A stretch of DNA of 51,710 nt from Bacteroidia bacterium (GTDB taxonomy: Bacteria > Bacteroidota > Bacteroidia > B-17B0 > Aurantibacillaceae): the NCBI GenBank assembly GCA_026415195.1, contig JAOAHO010000005.1, forward strand, positions 1-51,710, written 5' to 3'. The notes under the pieces were generated by a model. The model was given only the letters and a program-made list of their open reading frames with translations. It was not told the origin of the DNA and did not search any database. This document shows positions 8,484 to 16,951 of the stretch, in pieces (the stretch's first letter is position 1; each line of letters starts with the position of its first letter). Made by a program: the position numbers and the translations under genes.

Positions 8484-10636
8484 AGTTTTAATCCAATAAT
8501 GGTTATATCATCTGTTTGTTCTTCATTTTCTTTCCAATTGATAAAATAGGATAAAAGTTTTTCCTTTTGTTCTTCTGCATGATGATGTGTAGCAATGTAG
8601 TATAATAACTCCTTAAACTTTTTGGTTCCGATTTTTTTACCTTTGTTGCCCCCGAATTGGTCGGCATAACCGTCGGTAGTCAGAAAGATCAGGGAGTTTT
8701 GTTTCAATTCAATCACTGTTTTGCTGAAAGGTTTGGAATTTTCATATCGGCCGATGGGTTGTTTGTCGGGTATAATTTCCATTATCTTTGTGGCATGGGG
8801 AGACTTGATATACAATGGGCGGTTGGCTCCGCTGAATTGAATAATATTTTGGTCTTTTTCAATCCTAACTAAACACACATCCATACCATCTCTGATATTG
8901 TCTTCGCTTGTAAGTTTTTCAATGACCAATTCCCTTGTTCGATTTAGGATATTATCCGAATCGGTGATTTTATCTTCCAAAACGGCTTTGCTTAAGGCAT
9001 TGGAACAGACCACACTTACCATGGCGCCGGGAACTCCGTGTCCGGTACAATCAGCAACAGCAACAAATACGTATTTTTCTGAAGTTTCCAGCCAGTAGAA
9101 GTCACCGGCTACGATATCTTTTGGTAAGTATAATACAAAATATTGGTTCAAATACTCGTTCATTTTTACAAAAGAGGGCAGGATGGCATTTTGAATGCGT
9201 TTTGCATAATTAATACTGTCCAGAATATCTTTATTTTTTTGTTCCACTAATTTTTTTTGTTCCTCTACAATTAATTTTTGTTCCTCCACAATTTTCTTTT
9301 GTTGTTCTATGATGCTTTTTTGCTTTCTTGTAATATTCAATCGGTTCACTATAAAACCCAGGAAAACGGCAACTGAAAACAAAGCAACTGCAACAAACCA
9401 TGTAATAATCCGTTGCTTTTCTTTTTCTTTTCTTTCCAATTCGATTTTTTTTTGGTGTTCCTTTTCCTTGAGCGCCTGTTCCTTTTCAAATTTGTGTTGC
9501 ATTTCTTTTTGCAATGCATCTTTTCGGTTTTTGCTATTTATTAAACTGTCCTGAACCTTTACGGATTCTTTTAAATAATCAAGCGCTTCCTTAAACTTGC
9601 TTTTTTTCAAATAAATGTCGGATAGATTTTTGTATGCGCTTAAAAGATAGAATGAGGAGCCCAAATTCTTATGAAATATCAAGGACTTTAAAAGATATTG
9701 TTCGGCTTTCTCATATTTTTCTTGTATGTAATAAAGGTAACCGATGTTACATAGGCATATAGCCATACCGTGGGTATTATTGATTTCACGGTCGATTTTT
9801 AATGCCTTTTGGTAAAATTCTATGGCTTTATCTAAATCTTTGAGATTCTGATATACAATACCAATGTTCGTCAGATTGATGGATTGCCCATGTTTATTAC
9901 GGATTTCTTCATTTATTTCAAGTGCCTTAAAATAATACTCCAATGCTTTTTGATATTTACCTTGAATCATGTATACCACACCTATGTTACTCATATCGTT
10001 CGCTTGTCCAAATTTGTCTCCGGTTACCTTGTTTGTCTCCAATGCTCTCATGTAATATTCCAATGCTTTTTGATGGTTTTTCTGAGCATAATGGACTAGC
10101 CCAATATTGTTCAGGTTCTTGGCAATTCCGATTTTATTTTCCGTTTCTTCATTTATTTTTAAAGAAAGGAAAATGTCGGTTAATGCATGAGTATATTGGC
10201 CTTTTTCTATATATATGATGCCGCGATTGTTCAGGCACGAAGCATAAACAATAAGTGCACGCTTTCTGATTTTTGCATCATGATGAATAATATGCTTTTT
10301 TATGACACGTATGGCAATATTGAAACATACCATGGCCATATCAAAATGGCTTTTCAGATAATAGGCCCAACCTTTCCTCCTGATGGCTTCTGCTTTTCTG
10401 ATCTCTCCTTCAGGACCGGAAATTTTACCGGCTTGTTTTTCCGCTAATGTATAGAAATAGATAGCCGTATCCGGGTTGTTGTTTTGATAATTCTGACCTG
10501 ATTGAAGGTAATGGTTATAGATAACGGTGTCGTGTAAATTCCCCGTAGGAGCAAAAGAGATTTTATCGGATTTTTTTATTGACTGAGAAAAAAGAACTTG
10601 AAGAACAAGAAAAATCTGTAAAAAGAGATTTTTCAC
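8480..10636 (-). CDS. TPR-repeat membrane protein with SpoIIE/PP2C phosphatase domain
   Basis: A predicted sensor phosphatase of a partner-switching pathway, about 718 residues. It has a signal peptide, then about six TPR-like repeats (for example KALEYYFKALEINEE) facing the periplasm. One transmembrane helix follows (IITWFVAVALFSVAVFLGFI). A run of four 7-residue repeats (IVEEQKL type) forms a signalling coiled coil, and a SpoIIE/PP2C domain ends the protein. Metal-binding aspartates are visible in AGDFYW, ADCTGHGVPGA, TTDGYADQF and TDDITIIG. Known relatives dephosphorylate STAS-domain antagonists; a STAS gene lies at 19949-20299. I use the GTG at 10636, which gives the signal MKNLFLQIFLVL; the in-frame TTG at 10642 would add two residues. 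The sensed signal is unknown. Confidence 0.9.
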   Translation of the reverse strand: MKNLFLQIFLVLQVLFSQSIKKSDKISFAPTGNLHDTVIYNHYLQSGQNYQNNNPDTAIYFYTLAEKQAGKISGPEGEIRKAEAIRRKGWAYYLKSHFDMAMVCFNIAIRVIKKHIIHHDAKIRKRALIVYASCLNNRGIIYIEKGQYTHALTDIFLSLKINEETENKIGIAKNLNNIGLVHYAQKNHQKALEYYMRALETNKVTGDKFGQANDMSNIGVVYMIQGKYQKALEYYFKALEINEEIRNKHGQSINLTNIGIVYQNLKDLDKAIEFYQKALKIDREINNTHGMAICLCNIGYLYYIQEKYEKAEQYLLKSLIFHKNLGSSFYLLSAYKNLSDIYLKKSKFKEALDYLKESVKVQDSLINSKNRKDALQKEMQHKFEKEQALKEKEHQKKIELERKEKEKQRIITWFVAVALFSVAVFLGFIVNRLNITRKQKSIIEQQKKIVEEQKLIVEEQKKLVEQKNKDILDSINYAKRIQNAILPSFVKMNEYLNQYFVLYLPKDIVAGDFYWLETSEKYVFVAVADCTGHGVPGAMVSVVCSNALSKAVLEDKITDSDNILNRTRELVIEKLTSEDNIRDGMDVCLVRIEKDQNIIQFSGANRPLYIKSPHATKIMEIIPDKQPIGRYENSKPFSKTVIELKQNSLIFLTTDGYADQFGGNKGKKIGTKKFKELLYYIATHHHAEEQKEKLLSYFINWKENEEQTDDITIIGLKL
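9230..9313 (-). repeat. Four tandem 21-bp repeats coding a signalling coiled coil
   Basis: The codons give IIEQQKK-IVEEQKL-IVEEQKK-LVEQKNK, four 7-residue units in a row between the transmembrane helix and the phosphatase domain. The heptad pattern suggests a dimeric signalling helix. A 21-bp repeat can vary in number between strains. Confidence 0.75.
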
Positions 10637-10710
10637 AACCAAAAATAATACTTTACAATAAGACAGGAACGGGCGAATAAAAGAATTAAAAAAATTTTAA
10701 TCGAAGATTA

Positions 10711-12153
10711 TTAAAATTCCACATGTCCCGGAAATCTCGGGAACGGAATCACATCGCGGATGTTGCCCATACCGGTAATGAATTGAACCAGGCGCTCAAA
10801 TCCTAGGCCAAATCCGGAATGCGGGCAGGTGCCGAAGCGGCGCGTATCTAAATACCACCACAATTCTTTTTCGGGGATATTCATTTCCCGCATGCGTTGC
10901 AATAAGTACTCATACCGTTCTTCCCTTTGGCTTCCGCCCACAATTTCTCCTATTCCCGGAAATAAAATATCCATGGCCCTCACGGTTTTTCCGTCTTCGT
11001 TCAGGCGCATGTAAAATGCTTTAATGTCTTTCGGATAGTCGGTTAAAATAACGGGTTTTTGAAAGTGTTTTTCAACCAAATAGCGTTCGTGTTCACTTTG
11101 TAAATCTATACCCCATCGATCTACCGGATATTTGAATTTTTTCTTTTTGTTGTAGTTTGAGTTTTGCAGTATTTCAATGGCTTGAGTATAAGTAAGGCGC
11201 TCAAAAGGATGCTCCAATACAAATTGCAGGCGTTGCAACAAATTCATCGGGTAACGTTCGGCGGCAGGCTTTTGCCGTTCTTCTTCTTCCCATCGCTTAT
11301 TTAAAAAATCCAGGTCTTTATCGTTTTGTTTAATACATTCTCCAATTATATATTTCAGCATTTCTTCCGCCAGGTTCATGTTGTCTTCCAGGTCATAAAA
11401 AGCCATTTCGGGTTCTATCATCCAGAATTCGGCCAGGTGGCGGGTAGTATTAGAGTTTTCTGCCCTGAAGGTGGGGCCGAAAGTGTAGATTTTGGAAAAA
11501 GCCATGGCTGCCAGTTCGCCTTCAAGTTGGCCCGAAACGGTCAGGTTGGCGGAACGATGAAAAAAATCTTTGCTGTAATCAACCTCACCGGCCTCATTTT
11601 TCGGAACATGGTTAAGGTCGAGGGTAGTCACCCTGAACATTTCACCGGCCCCTTCCGCATCGCTGGCAGTGATGATGGGAGTGTGGATATACAGAAAACC
11701 TTTTTCCTGAAAAAATTTATGAATGGCAAAAGCAGCCGTATTACGTAATCTGAAAATAGCGCCAAAGGTTTGGGTGCGCATGCGCAAATGCCCGATTTCA
11801 CGCAGAAATTCAAGAGAATGTTTTTTGGGTTGTAAAGGATATTTTTCAGCATCGCAGTCGCCCAACACTTCCACAGCATCGGCAAGTAATTCTACCGATT
11901 GTCCTTTGGCGGGAGAAGCAACGAGTTTTCCGGAAATTTTTAGGCATGCACCGGTGGTAATTCGCTTCAATAGATTTTCATCGAATTTTCCTAATTCCAA
12001 TACCACCTGAAGCACATCGGGGCCCGACCCGTCTGAGAGTGAAATAAATTGGTTGTTACGAAAAGTCCGAACCCATCCCATTATGGTATGAACTTGCTTT
12101 GGATCGGGGTCTTGATGGAGAATTTCCTTAACGGATAATCGCGGCTTAAGCAT
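10711..12153 (-). CDS. asnS: Asparagine--tRNA ligase
   Basis: Charges tRNA-Asn with asparagine in the cytoplasm. At 480 residues it is full length for bacterial class IIb AsnRS. An N-terminal OB-fold anticodon-binding domain ([20 protein letters not shown]) is followed by the class II catalytic core. Motif 2 is represented by [20 protein letters not shown] and motif 3 by [16 protein letters not shown]. The family-specific AsnRS segments, with a Ser-Gly-Gln-Leu-Glu-Gly-Glu stretch ([11 protein letters not shown]), distinguish it from AspRS and LysRS. It is preceded by a TATTTTTG element, and the upstream neighbour (a substrate-binding lipoprotein) is 42 bases away, so it probably has its own promoter. 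Confidence 0.97.
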   Translation of the reverse strand: MLKPRLSVKEILHQDPDPKQVHTIMGWVRTFRNNQFISLSDGSGPDVLQVVLELGKFDENLLKRITTGACLKISGKLVASPAKGQSVELLADAVEVLGDCDAEKYPLQPKKHSLEFLREIGHLRMRTQTFGAIFRLRNTAAFAIHKFFQEKGFLYIHTPIITASDAEGAGEMFRVTTLDLNHVPKNEAGEVDYSKDFFHRSANLTVSGQLEGELAAMAFSKIYTFGPTFRAENSNTTRHLAEFWMIEPEMAFYDLEDNMNLAEEMLKYIIGECIKQNDKDLDFLNKRWEEEERQKPAAERYPMNLLQRLQFVLEHPFERLTYTQAIEILQNSNYNKKKKFKYPVDRWGIDLQSEHERYLVEKHFQKPVILTDYPKDIKAFYMRLNEDGKTVRAMDILFPGIGEIVGGSQREERYEYLLQRMREMNIPEKELWWYLDTRRFGTCPHSGFGLGFERLVQFITGMGNIRDVIPFPRFPGHVEF

Positions 12154-12164
12154 AAAATATGCGG

Positions 12165-12172
12165 CAAAAATA
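12165..12172 (-). promoter_or_regulatory. Candidate -7 element for asnS
   Basis: On the minus strand this reads TATTTTTG, an exact TAnnTTTG match, ending 11 bases before the asnS ATG. No TTG is found at the usual 17-19 base spacing, so the call rests on the -7 element alone. Confidence 0.35.
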
Positions 12173-12195
12173 TAAAATGAAAGTAAAGAGGGAAA

Positions 12196-13911
12196 TCAGT
12201 TGGTTTTATCGATTTCTGCGTAATTGTATATTTTCAAAGGAGAGAGTTGAAGGTTTTTCAAGTAAGATTTCAAAAGGATATAGTCGTTATTATACCATAA
12301 CGGGATTGCAGCTACATCATTAATCAGGGTCTCATCGGCTTTTTTAAAGAAATGCATGGAAAGTTCAATATCATTAACGTCTCGTCCTTTTTCGTAAAAT
12401 TCATCAAATACAGGATTTTTATATCGGGTAAAATTCGGATAGGAAAAAGCTAACGTGTCCTCTGGGATAAATTTGCTATAGAAGCAGGCCATGAAAGATT
12501 CCGGATTGGGATAATCGGCCACCCAGCCATCTTTATACATATGGCCTGAACCTTGTGATTGGAGCAACAGTTTAAGATGTGGCTCCAACGATTCGAATGT
12601 GAGGTTTATGTTTAGGTTTTCTTTCAATTGACGCTGAATCTCAGCGGCTATGGAACTATTAAGTGAAATGTTTTTAGCAACAAGTAACGTTATTTCCCCC
12701 AACTGTGAACCGTCTTTAATTCCGGCTTCTTTCAAAAGCCTTTTTGCTTCTTCAACATTAAATTTTAACCCAATGACACTATCGGTATGGTATTTTTTAA
12801 ATACAGGTGGAACCATTCCATGATCGGCAGGGCCATATGCCTGGCCATATAATGCTTTTTCAATGAGTAAATCTTTGTTGATGGCATGGGCAATGGCTTT
12901 TCTGATTTTTAGGTTATTAAAAGGGTATTTCCTGACGTTAAAACTCAGGTAATCGATTTGAAATCCCATATTACGCTGAACAATGTATTTGGGAGGATTG
13001 GATTTAAATGAAGAAATGTTTTCTTCAATCACTTTTTTCAATTTACCAGCGGGAAAGTAGGTAATCAAATCGAATTTACCGTTTTCAAAACCCAACCAGG
13101 CTTCGTCGGTATTATTGGTAAAGTAATTCACAACACTGTCGAGGTAAGGAAGCGGATTCCCTTTTTTGTCTTTTCTGAAGTAATTAACGTTTTTATAAAA
13201 GTGTATGGAGGAGGAGTAATTGTCTTTAAAAACAGGGATGAAAGGCCCTGTACCAATTTGCCTGTTTATGGCATTATAGTAGGTTTTGCTTATAATGGAA
13301 GCCCCCGGATAGGTTAGTACTTCCATAAAGGCTTCAGGGGAATTCAGGAGTTGAAATTCAAGGGTATATTTACCGGTAACTTTTACTCCGGAAACATCGG
13401 GTAATTTACCGGTTTTGGTTGATTCTTCATATGCTTCTTTTGCACCTTTGATACGGTCTTTCGCAATTACCGAAAATTGAACGTTGCCCTCGTCGTTCTT
13501 ACATAAGAGATCGAAGGAAAATTTAACATCTTCGGCTGTAAGTTCAACCGGCTCGGCATCTGAGTGGGACGGAACGTGAAAGTAGATGCCTTTTTTGAGT
13601 TCAATAGAAAGGGTTTTTTTTTCCTTGTCAACGGTAAATTTTTCAACAAGGTTGGGCACCACGGTAAAGGTTTTTAAGTCAGTCTGAAACAAGCAATCCA
13701 AATGCAAACTGGCAATATTAGCTTCCGTAATGGTAGTGATTCCTCTGAAGTCCAGCGTTTTAAGCGGAAAAGCATGACACACCCTGAAAACCTTGTTGCC
13801 TCCTTCGAATTTTTTTAATTTTTTACCAAAAAAATCGGTGTCATCTTTACAGGAAAAAAACAACAAAACAATTCCCCACAGGGGAAAAAATAAATTTAAT
13901 TTCAAATTCAT
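12196..13911 (-). CDS. Peptide/nickel-type ABC substrate-binding lipoprotein (SBP family 5)
   Basis: A periplasmic solute-binding lipoprotein of the OppA/DppA family, 571 residues, a usual length. The signal ends at Cys21 (LLFFSCKDD). Family landmarks include an N-terminal LVEKFTVDKEKKTLSIELKKG stretch (shown in part), IGTGPFIPV, the hinge segment RKAIAHAINKDLLI and the C-terminal YPNPESFMACFYS. No permease or ATPase gene lies next to it; its neighbours are asnS and an unknown secreted protein. It either works with a transporter encoded elsewhere or has another binding role, which is common for orphan SBP5 lipoproteins in Bacteroidota. Substrate not predicted. Confidence 0.9.
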   Translation of the reverse strand: MNLKLNLFFPLWGIVLLFFSCKDDTDFFGKKLKKFEGGNKVFRVCHAFPLKTLDFRGITTITEANIASLHLDCLFQTDLKTFTVVPNLVEKFTVDKEKKTLSIELKKGIYFHVPSHSDAEPVELTAEDVKFSFDLLCKNDEGNVQFSVIAKDRIKGAKEAYEESTKTGKLPDVSGVKVTGKYTLEFQLLNSPEAFMEVLTYPGASIISKTYYNAINRQIGTGPFIPVFKDNYSSSIHFYKNVNYFRKDKKGNPLPYLDSVVNYFTNNTDEAWLGFENGKFDLITYFPAGKLKKVIEENISSFKSNPPKYIVQRNMGFQIDYLSFNVRKYPFNNLKIRKAIAHAINKDLLIEKALYGQAYGPADHGMVPPVFKKYHTDSVIGLKFNVEEAKRLLKEAGIKDGSQLGEITLLVAKNISLNSSIAAEIQRQLKENLNINLTFESLEPHLKLLLQSQGSGHMYKDGWVADYPNPESFMACFYSKFIPEDTLAFSYPNFTRYKNPVFDEFYEKGRDVNDIELSMHFFKKADETLINDVAAIPLWYNNDYILLKSYLKNLQLSPLKIYNYAEIDKTN

Positions 13912-13919
13912 ATTCTTTG

Positions 13920-13927
13920 CAAAATTA
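13920..13927 (-). promoter_or_regulatory. Candidate -7 element for the SBP5 lipoprotein gene
   Basis: Minus-strand TAATTTTG, an exact TAnnTTTG match, ends 8 bases before the ATG at 13911. No -33 TTG is seen at the expected distance. Confidence 0.35.
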
Positions 13928-14013
13928 ACTAAAAATTAATTCTTTGTTGAGATTTGAAAAATTTGGTTATTTCAAAATTAGATTTTAATATTGCACTTAA
14001 TATTTTTAAATAA

Positions 14014-14814
14014 ATGAAAAACATATTACTTGTTTTAGCCTTGTTTTTAATCGGAAAACTTTATGCCCAGGGGGTAATTATTTTGGAAGGGAATTATCAA
14101 GGGAAGAACTTATACGTACAGAATCCGTTTGGAGCCAATGGTGTAGGATTTTGCGTAACGGAAGTTAAAGTAAACGGAAACATCACTACCGATGAAACCA
14201 ACTCCAGTGCATTTGAAATTGACTTAAAGCCATGGAAATTAAATATCGGCGATAAAGTGGAAATTAAAATATTCCATAAAGAGGACTGTAAGCCCAAGGT
14301 ACTTAATCCTGAAGTCCTTAAGCCCAAAAGCACTTTTGAAGTTATCAGCATGACTATCGATAATGAGGGCAATTTTAAATTTTCCACTAAATCGGAAACA
14401 GGAAAATTAACTTATGCCATCGAACAATTCCGTTGGAACAAATGGGTAAAAGTGGGAGAAGTGGAAGGAGTCGGGACCCCCACTACCAATGATTATTCTT
14501 TTAAAATTACCCCGCACAGCGGAAAAAATATGGTACGTGTGCGCCAGACGGACTACACCGGGCAGCCTCGTGTTTCAAAGGCTGTAGAATTCGTAAGCGA
14601 TATCCCGGAAGTCACATTTGGTCCTGCTAAAGCCACCAAAGAAATAACTTTTGAAGCCAAAGGCAAACCCGCCGAAACCATGTATGAAATTTATGACCAA
14701 TACGGGAACATCGTTAAAAAAGGATTTGGCTCTAAAATCGATGTTTCTAATCTTCCTAAAGGCGGCTATTTCCTGAATTATGACAATAAAATGGGGGAGT
14801 TTGTAAAGAAATAA
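14014..14814 (+). CDS. Exported protein of unknown function
   Basis: 266 residues with a clear signal peptide (MKNILLVLALFLIGKLYAQ). I do not recognise a named domain in the body. The N-terminal third (VIILEGNYQGKNLYVQNPFG) looks like an all-beta fold. The centre has a beta-sandwich pattern with RVRQTDYTGQPRVSKAVEF. The last 40 or so residues (YEIYDQYGNIVKKG, NLPKGGYFLNY) resemble a shortened type A T9SS sorting domain, but key glycines and the usual PNP motif are missing. It stands alone between two genes on the other strand. A weak TATTTTTA element just before the ATG could be its promoter. Confidence 0.75.
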   Translation: MKNILLVLALFLIGKLYAQGVIILEGNYQGKNLYVQNPFGANGVGFCVTEVKVNGNITTDETNSSAFEIDLKPWKLNIGDKVEIKIFHKEDCKPKVLNPEVLKPKSTFEVISMTIDNEGNFKFSTKSETGKLTYAIEQFRWNKWVKVGEVEGVGTPTTNDYSFKITPHSGKNMVRVRQTDYTGQPRVSKAVEFVSDIPEVTFGPAKATKEITFEAKGKPAETMYEIYDQYGNIVKKGFGSKIDVSNLPKGGYFLNYDNKMGEFVKK

Positions 14815-14846
14815 TTCCTCTTCTGTCCTTTCTAAAAAAATAATTC

Positions 14847-15722
14847 TTAAAATTTGTATTCCCTGAAGTTTTTTGTGAATTCGTCTTTTTCAAATTCGGG
14901 GTCAATGATCACAAAAAAATAATTATATTCCTCAAATAAGCCTTTATCGTCTTCCACTCGAATGGAGAGCGGAATATTATAAAAGGCATCAATATAAATT
15001 TCTACTTTTTTACAATAAGAATTAGGGATTAAAATGGTCTCGCCTTTCTTTAAGATTTCAAAATAATCTTTAAATTTTTTATTTTTTTCAACAATCAAAT
15101 ATTCCGGAATATAAAACTTTCTGGCGATGGAAGTGATGCTTTCATTTTCTTTCACCACATAGGGGATGTAACCAAAGTCATTATTATGTATCACAACTTT
15201 ATGACAGTTTCTGTAGTTTTTCTTTGTTGTGCCTTCATATGTAATCATTTCAGTTTTGTCCTTGAATTTATAAATATAATGGTGGATAATCTCAGCAAAA
15301 TAATCATACCCCATTTCATAAAGGGTATGATGTTGATCCTGACGCATAAGGTCGCCTAAAGGATCGAGATTGAGATTCATGTAAGGAAAACTGTTAGGCT
15401 TGACAAGTGCTTTGTTTTTATTCCATCCTTCCACCCATAACACTTCTATGCCTTTTATGTAAATGTATATTTTGCGCGGTTTTTTTTGAATCTTAACGGC
15501 ACTTTCGTAATGATTATAGCCCCCTTTTTTGCTCCGTTCCACAATTTTTAAATGATATTTTAATCCTTTTATTTCATCAATTTTTTTCAGGCAGTCTTCA
15601 AGTAGTTTAACAGGATCTTCTTTAGTCTGAGAAAAAGGAATAAAAGACAACAAGCTGAAAAAGAAAATGAAAACGCCTGCGAATAAAAGGGTTTTGTGGA
15701 AATGTAAAATTACCTTGGCCAT
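14847..15722 (-). CDS. DUF1571-like envelope protein with inserted LysM domain
   Basis: 291 residues. An N-terminal hydrophobic signal or anchor (about 10-30) is followed by a DUF1571-like, LolA-fold type body (KGLKYHLKIVERSKKGG; KIQKKPRKIYIYIKGIEVLW; GDLMRQDQHHTLYEMGYDYF). Residues 186-236 form a LysM-like module inserted in the body (IPYVVKENESITSIARKFYI ... KKGETILIP). The fold then resumes with EIYIDAFYNIPLSIRVED. LysM binds N-acetylglucosamine glycans, so the protein may sit on peptidoglycan at the periplasmic face. It is divergently oriented from the HU/SPOR gene with only 51 bases between them. Function unknown; the domain calls are by eye. Confidence 0.75.
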   Translation of the reverse strand: MAKVILHFHKTLLFAGVFIFFFSLLSFIPFSQTKEDPVKLLEDCLKKIDEIKGLKYHLKIVERSKKGGYNHYESAVKIQKKPRKIYIYIKGIEVLWVEGWNKNKALVKPNSFPYMNLNLDPLGDLMRQDQHHTLYEMGYDYFAEIIHHYIYKFKDKTEMITYEGTTKKNYRNCHKVVIHNNDFGYIPYVVKENESITSIARKFYIPEYLIVEKNKKFKDYFEILKKGETILIPNSYCKKVEIYIDAFYNIPLSIRVEDDKGLFEEYNYFFVIIDPEFEKDEFTKNFREYKF

Positions 15723-15773
15723 TAAAAGTTCGCTAAAATAGTGCTATTTTTATAATTTTACGACAAGAAATAA

Positions 15774-16901
15774 ATGCAAGGAAAGGAAAAATACTTTTTT
15801 GATGCTCTTCACAAAGCATTATTAACCAAAGAGTATTGCTCATTGGAAGGACTGGGGATGCTTTATTTGGTTAGAGTACCTGCCCGCATTCAGAAGGATA
15901 TAAAAACCCTGTTTCCTCCGGTTTATGAGGCCCGCATTAATGCTTCCATTTCCAGTCCCGATCCATTATTACCCATTGTTTTGAAAGAAATTTCATTGTT
16001 GACCGAAGAGGAATGCAATTCCATCATTAACCAACAAACCGAGAATATACGCCTTTGGCTTGATTGGAAAAAAAGTGCACATCTGCCGGGAATTGGTACA
16101 TTATATTCTGATGAAAAAAATAACCTATACTTAAAATCAGAATTCTTTCATCCAGATGATTTGGGGAAAAAGCCTCTATTCCTTAAAGAAATCAAAAAAG
16201 AATCCGGTGCATCCGTTGCTCCCCCCATGCCCGAAGCGCTTACTAACGAAAAAATGATTGCCCCGTCCGCAACTTCGTCGAATGAAAACGTTCCTCATAA
16301 AAAGAAAAAAGTTTTAAAACAAATTACCAGAGCAGCAGCAGTTGTTTTATTTTTCCTTTTGCTTGCATTGCTTTTGAATTATATTAACCTTAAGGAACTT
16401 CGCCGTCAGCAAATTTATTTTGCTTCCGTACTGAGTTCTGCCCCATCGTCAGGGGCCTATCAGCCTTTCGCAGGGGAATTTCGGGAAAATGAAATCAAAT
16501 ACTTTTCTTACCCGTCACCGACATTTCTTTTTGATGAAAAAGGATTGGCCAAATGGAAAATTAATGAAACTGAGATAACGATTATGAAAAATCCCTCTGA
16601 TTTTCCCCGTGAACATCATCGGGGCAATGCATTGCCAACATACTCTAAACCACCGGAATTACCGCCAGCTGAACAGAGAGGAAGATTTTTTATCGTTGCA
16701 GGATCTTTCTCTGTCACGGAAAATGCAAAAAAATTCCTGGAAAAGCTTAAAAAGAAAGGTTATACTGCAGTTTTAGCTGGCATTAGTCCGAAAGGATTGC
16801 ACATGGTGGCAGCTGCAAGTGCTCCTACCATGGCAGACGCCGAAAACGAACTAAATAAAATCAGAGAAGAGTTCCCTACAGCCTGGATATTCAAACCTTA
16901 A
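15774..16901 (+). CDS. HU-CCDC81-type/SPOR envelope protein
   Basis: 375 residues. The N-terminal 135 residues match the Bacteroidota-specific HU-related pair (HU-CCDC81_bac 1 and 2): ALLTKEYCSLEGLGMLYLVR, then a second module with HLPGIGTLYSDEKNNLYL. One transmembrane helix lies at about 187-204 (AAAVVLFFLLLALLLNYI). A proline-rich linker leads to a C-terminal SPOR domain at about 303-375 (GRFFIVAGSFSVTENAKKFL). SPOR domains bind denuded glycan strands at division sites, so the protein may connect a cytoplasmic HU-like module to septal peptidoglycan. No DNA binding can be concluded from sequence alone. Confidence 0.85.
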   Translation: MQGKEKYFFDALHKALLTKEYCSLEGLGMLYLVRVPARIQKDIKTLFPPVYEARINASISSPDPLLPIVLKEISLLTEEECNSIINQQTENIRLWLDWKKSAHLPGIGTLYSDEKNNLYLKSEFFHPDDLGKKPLFLKEIKKESGASVAPPMPEALTNEKMIAPSATSSNENVPHKKKKVLKQITRAAAVVLFFLLLALLLNYINLKELRRQQIYFASVLSSAPSSGAYQPFAGEFRENEIKYFSYPSPTFLFDEKGLAKWKINETEITIMKNPSDFPREHHRGNALPTYSKPPELPPAEQRGRFFIVAGSFSVTENAKKFLEKLKKKGYTAVLAGISPKGLHMVAAASAPTMADAENELNKIREEFPTAWIFKP

Positions 16902-16935
16902 CTTTAATTTAGAATATCCCCACGGCGAAATTTAT

Positions 16936-16943
16936 TACTTTTG
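16936..16943 (+). promoter_or_regulatory. Candidate -7 element for the PKD/T9SS-B adhesin gene
   Basis: TACTTTTG is an exact TAnnTTTG match, 8 bases before the TTG codon at 16952. The distance matches other candidate promoters in this window and supports TTG as the start. No -33 TTG is seen at the expected spacing. Confidence 0.35.
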
Positions 16944-16951
16944 AATAATAC

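Noticed and set aside
11326-11748. A 140-residue plus-strand frame
   Set aside because: Antisense to asnS, with no family features.
14815-14846. Terminator between the unknown exported gene and the DUF1571-like gene
   Set aside because: The gap is AT-rich but contains no stable inverted repeat.
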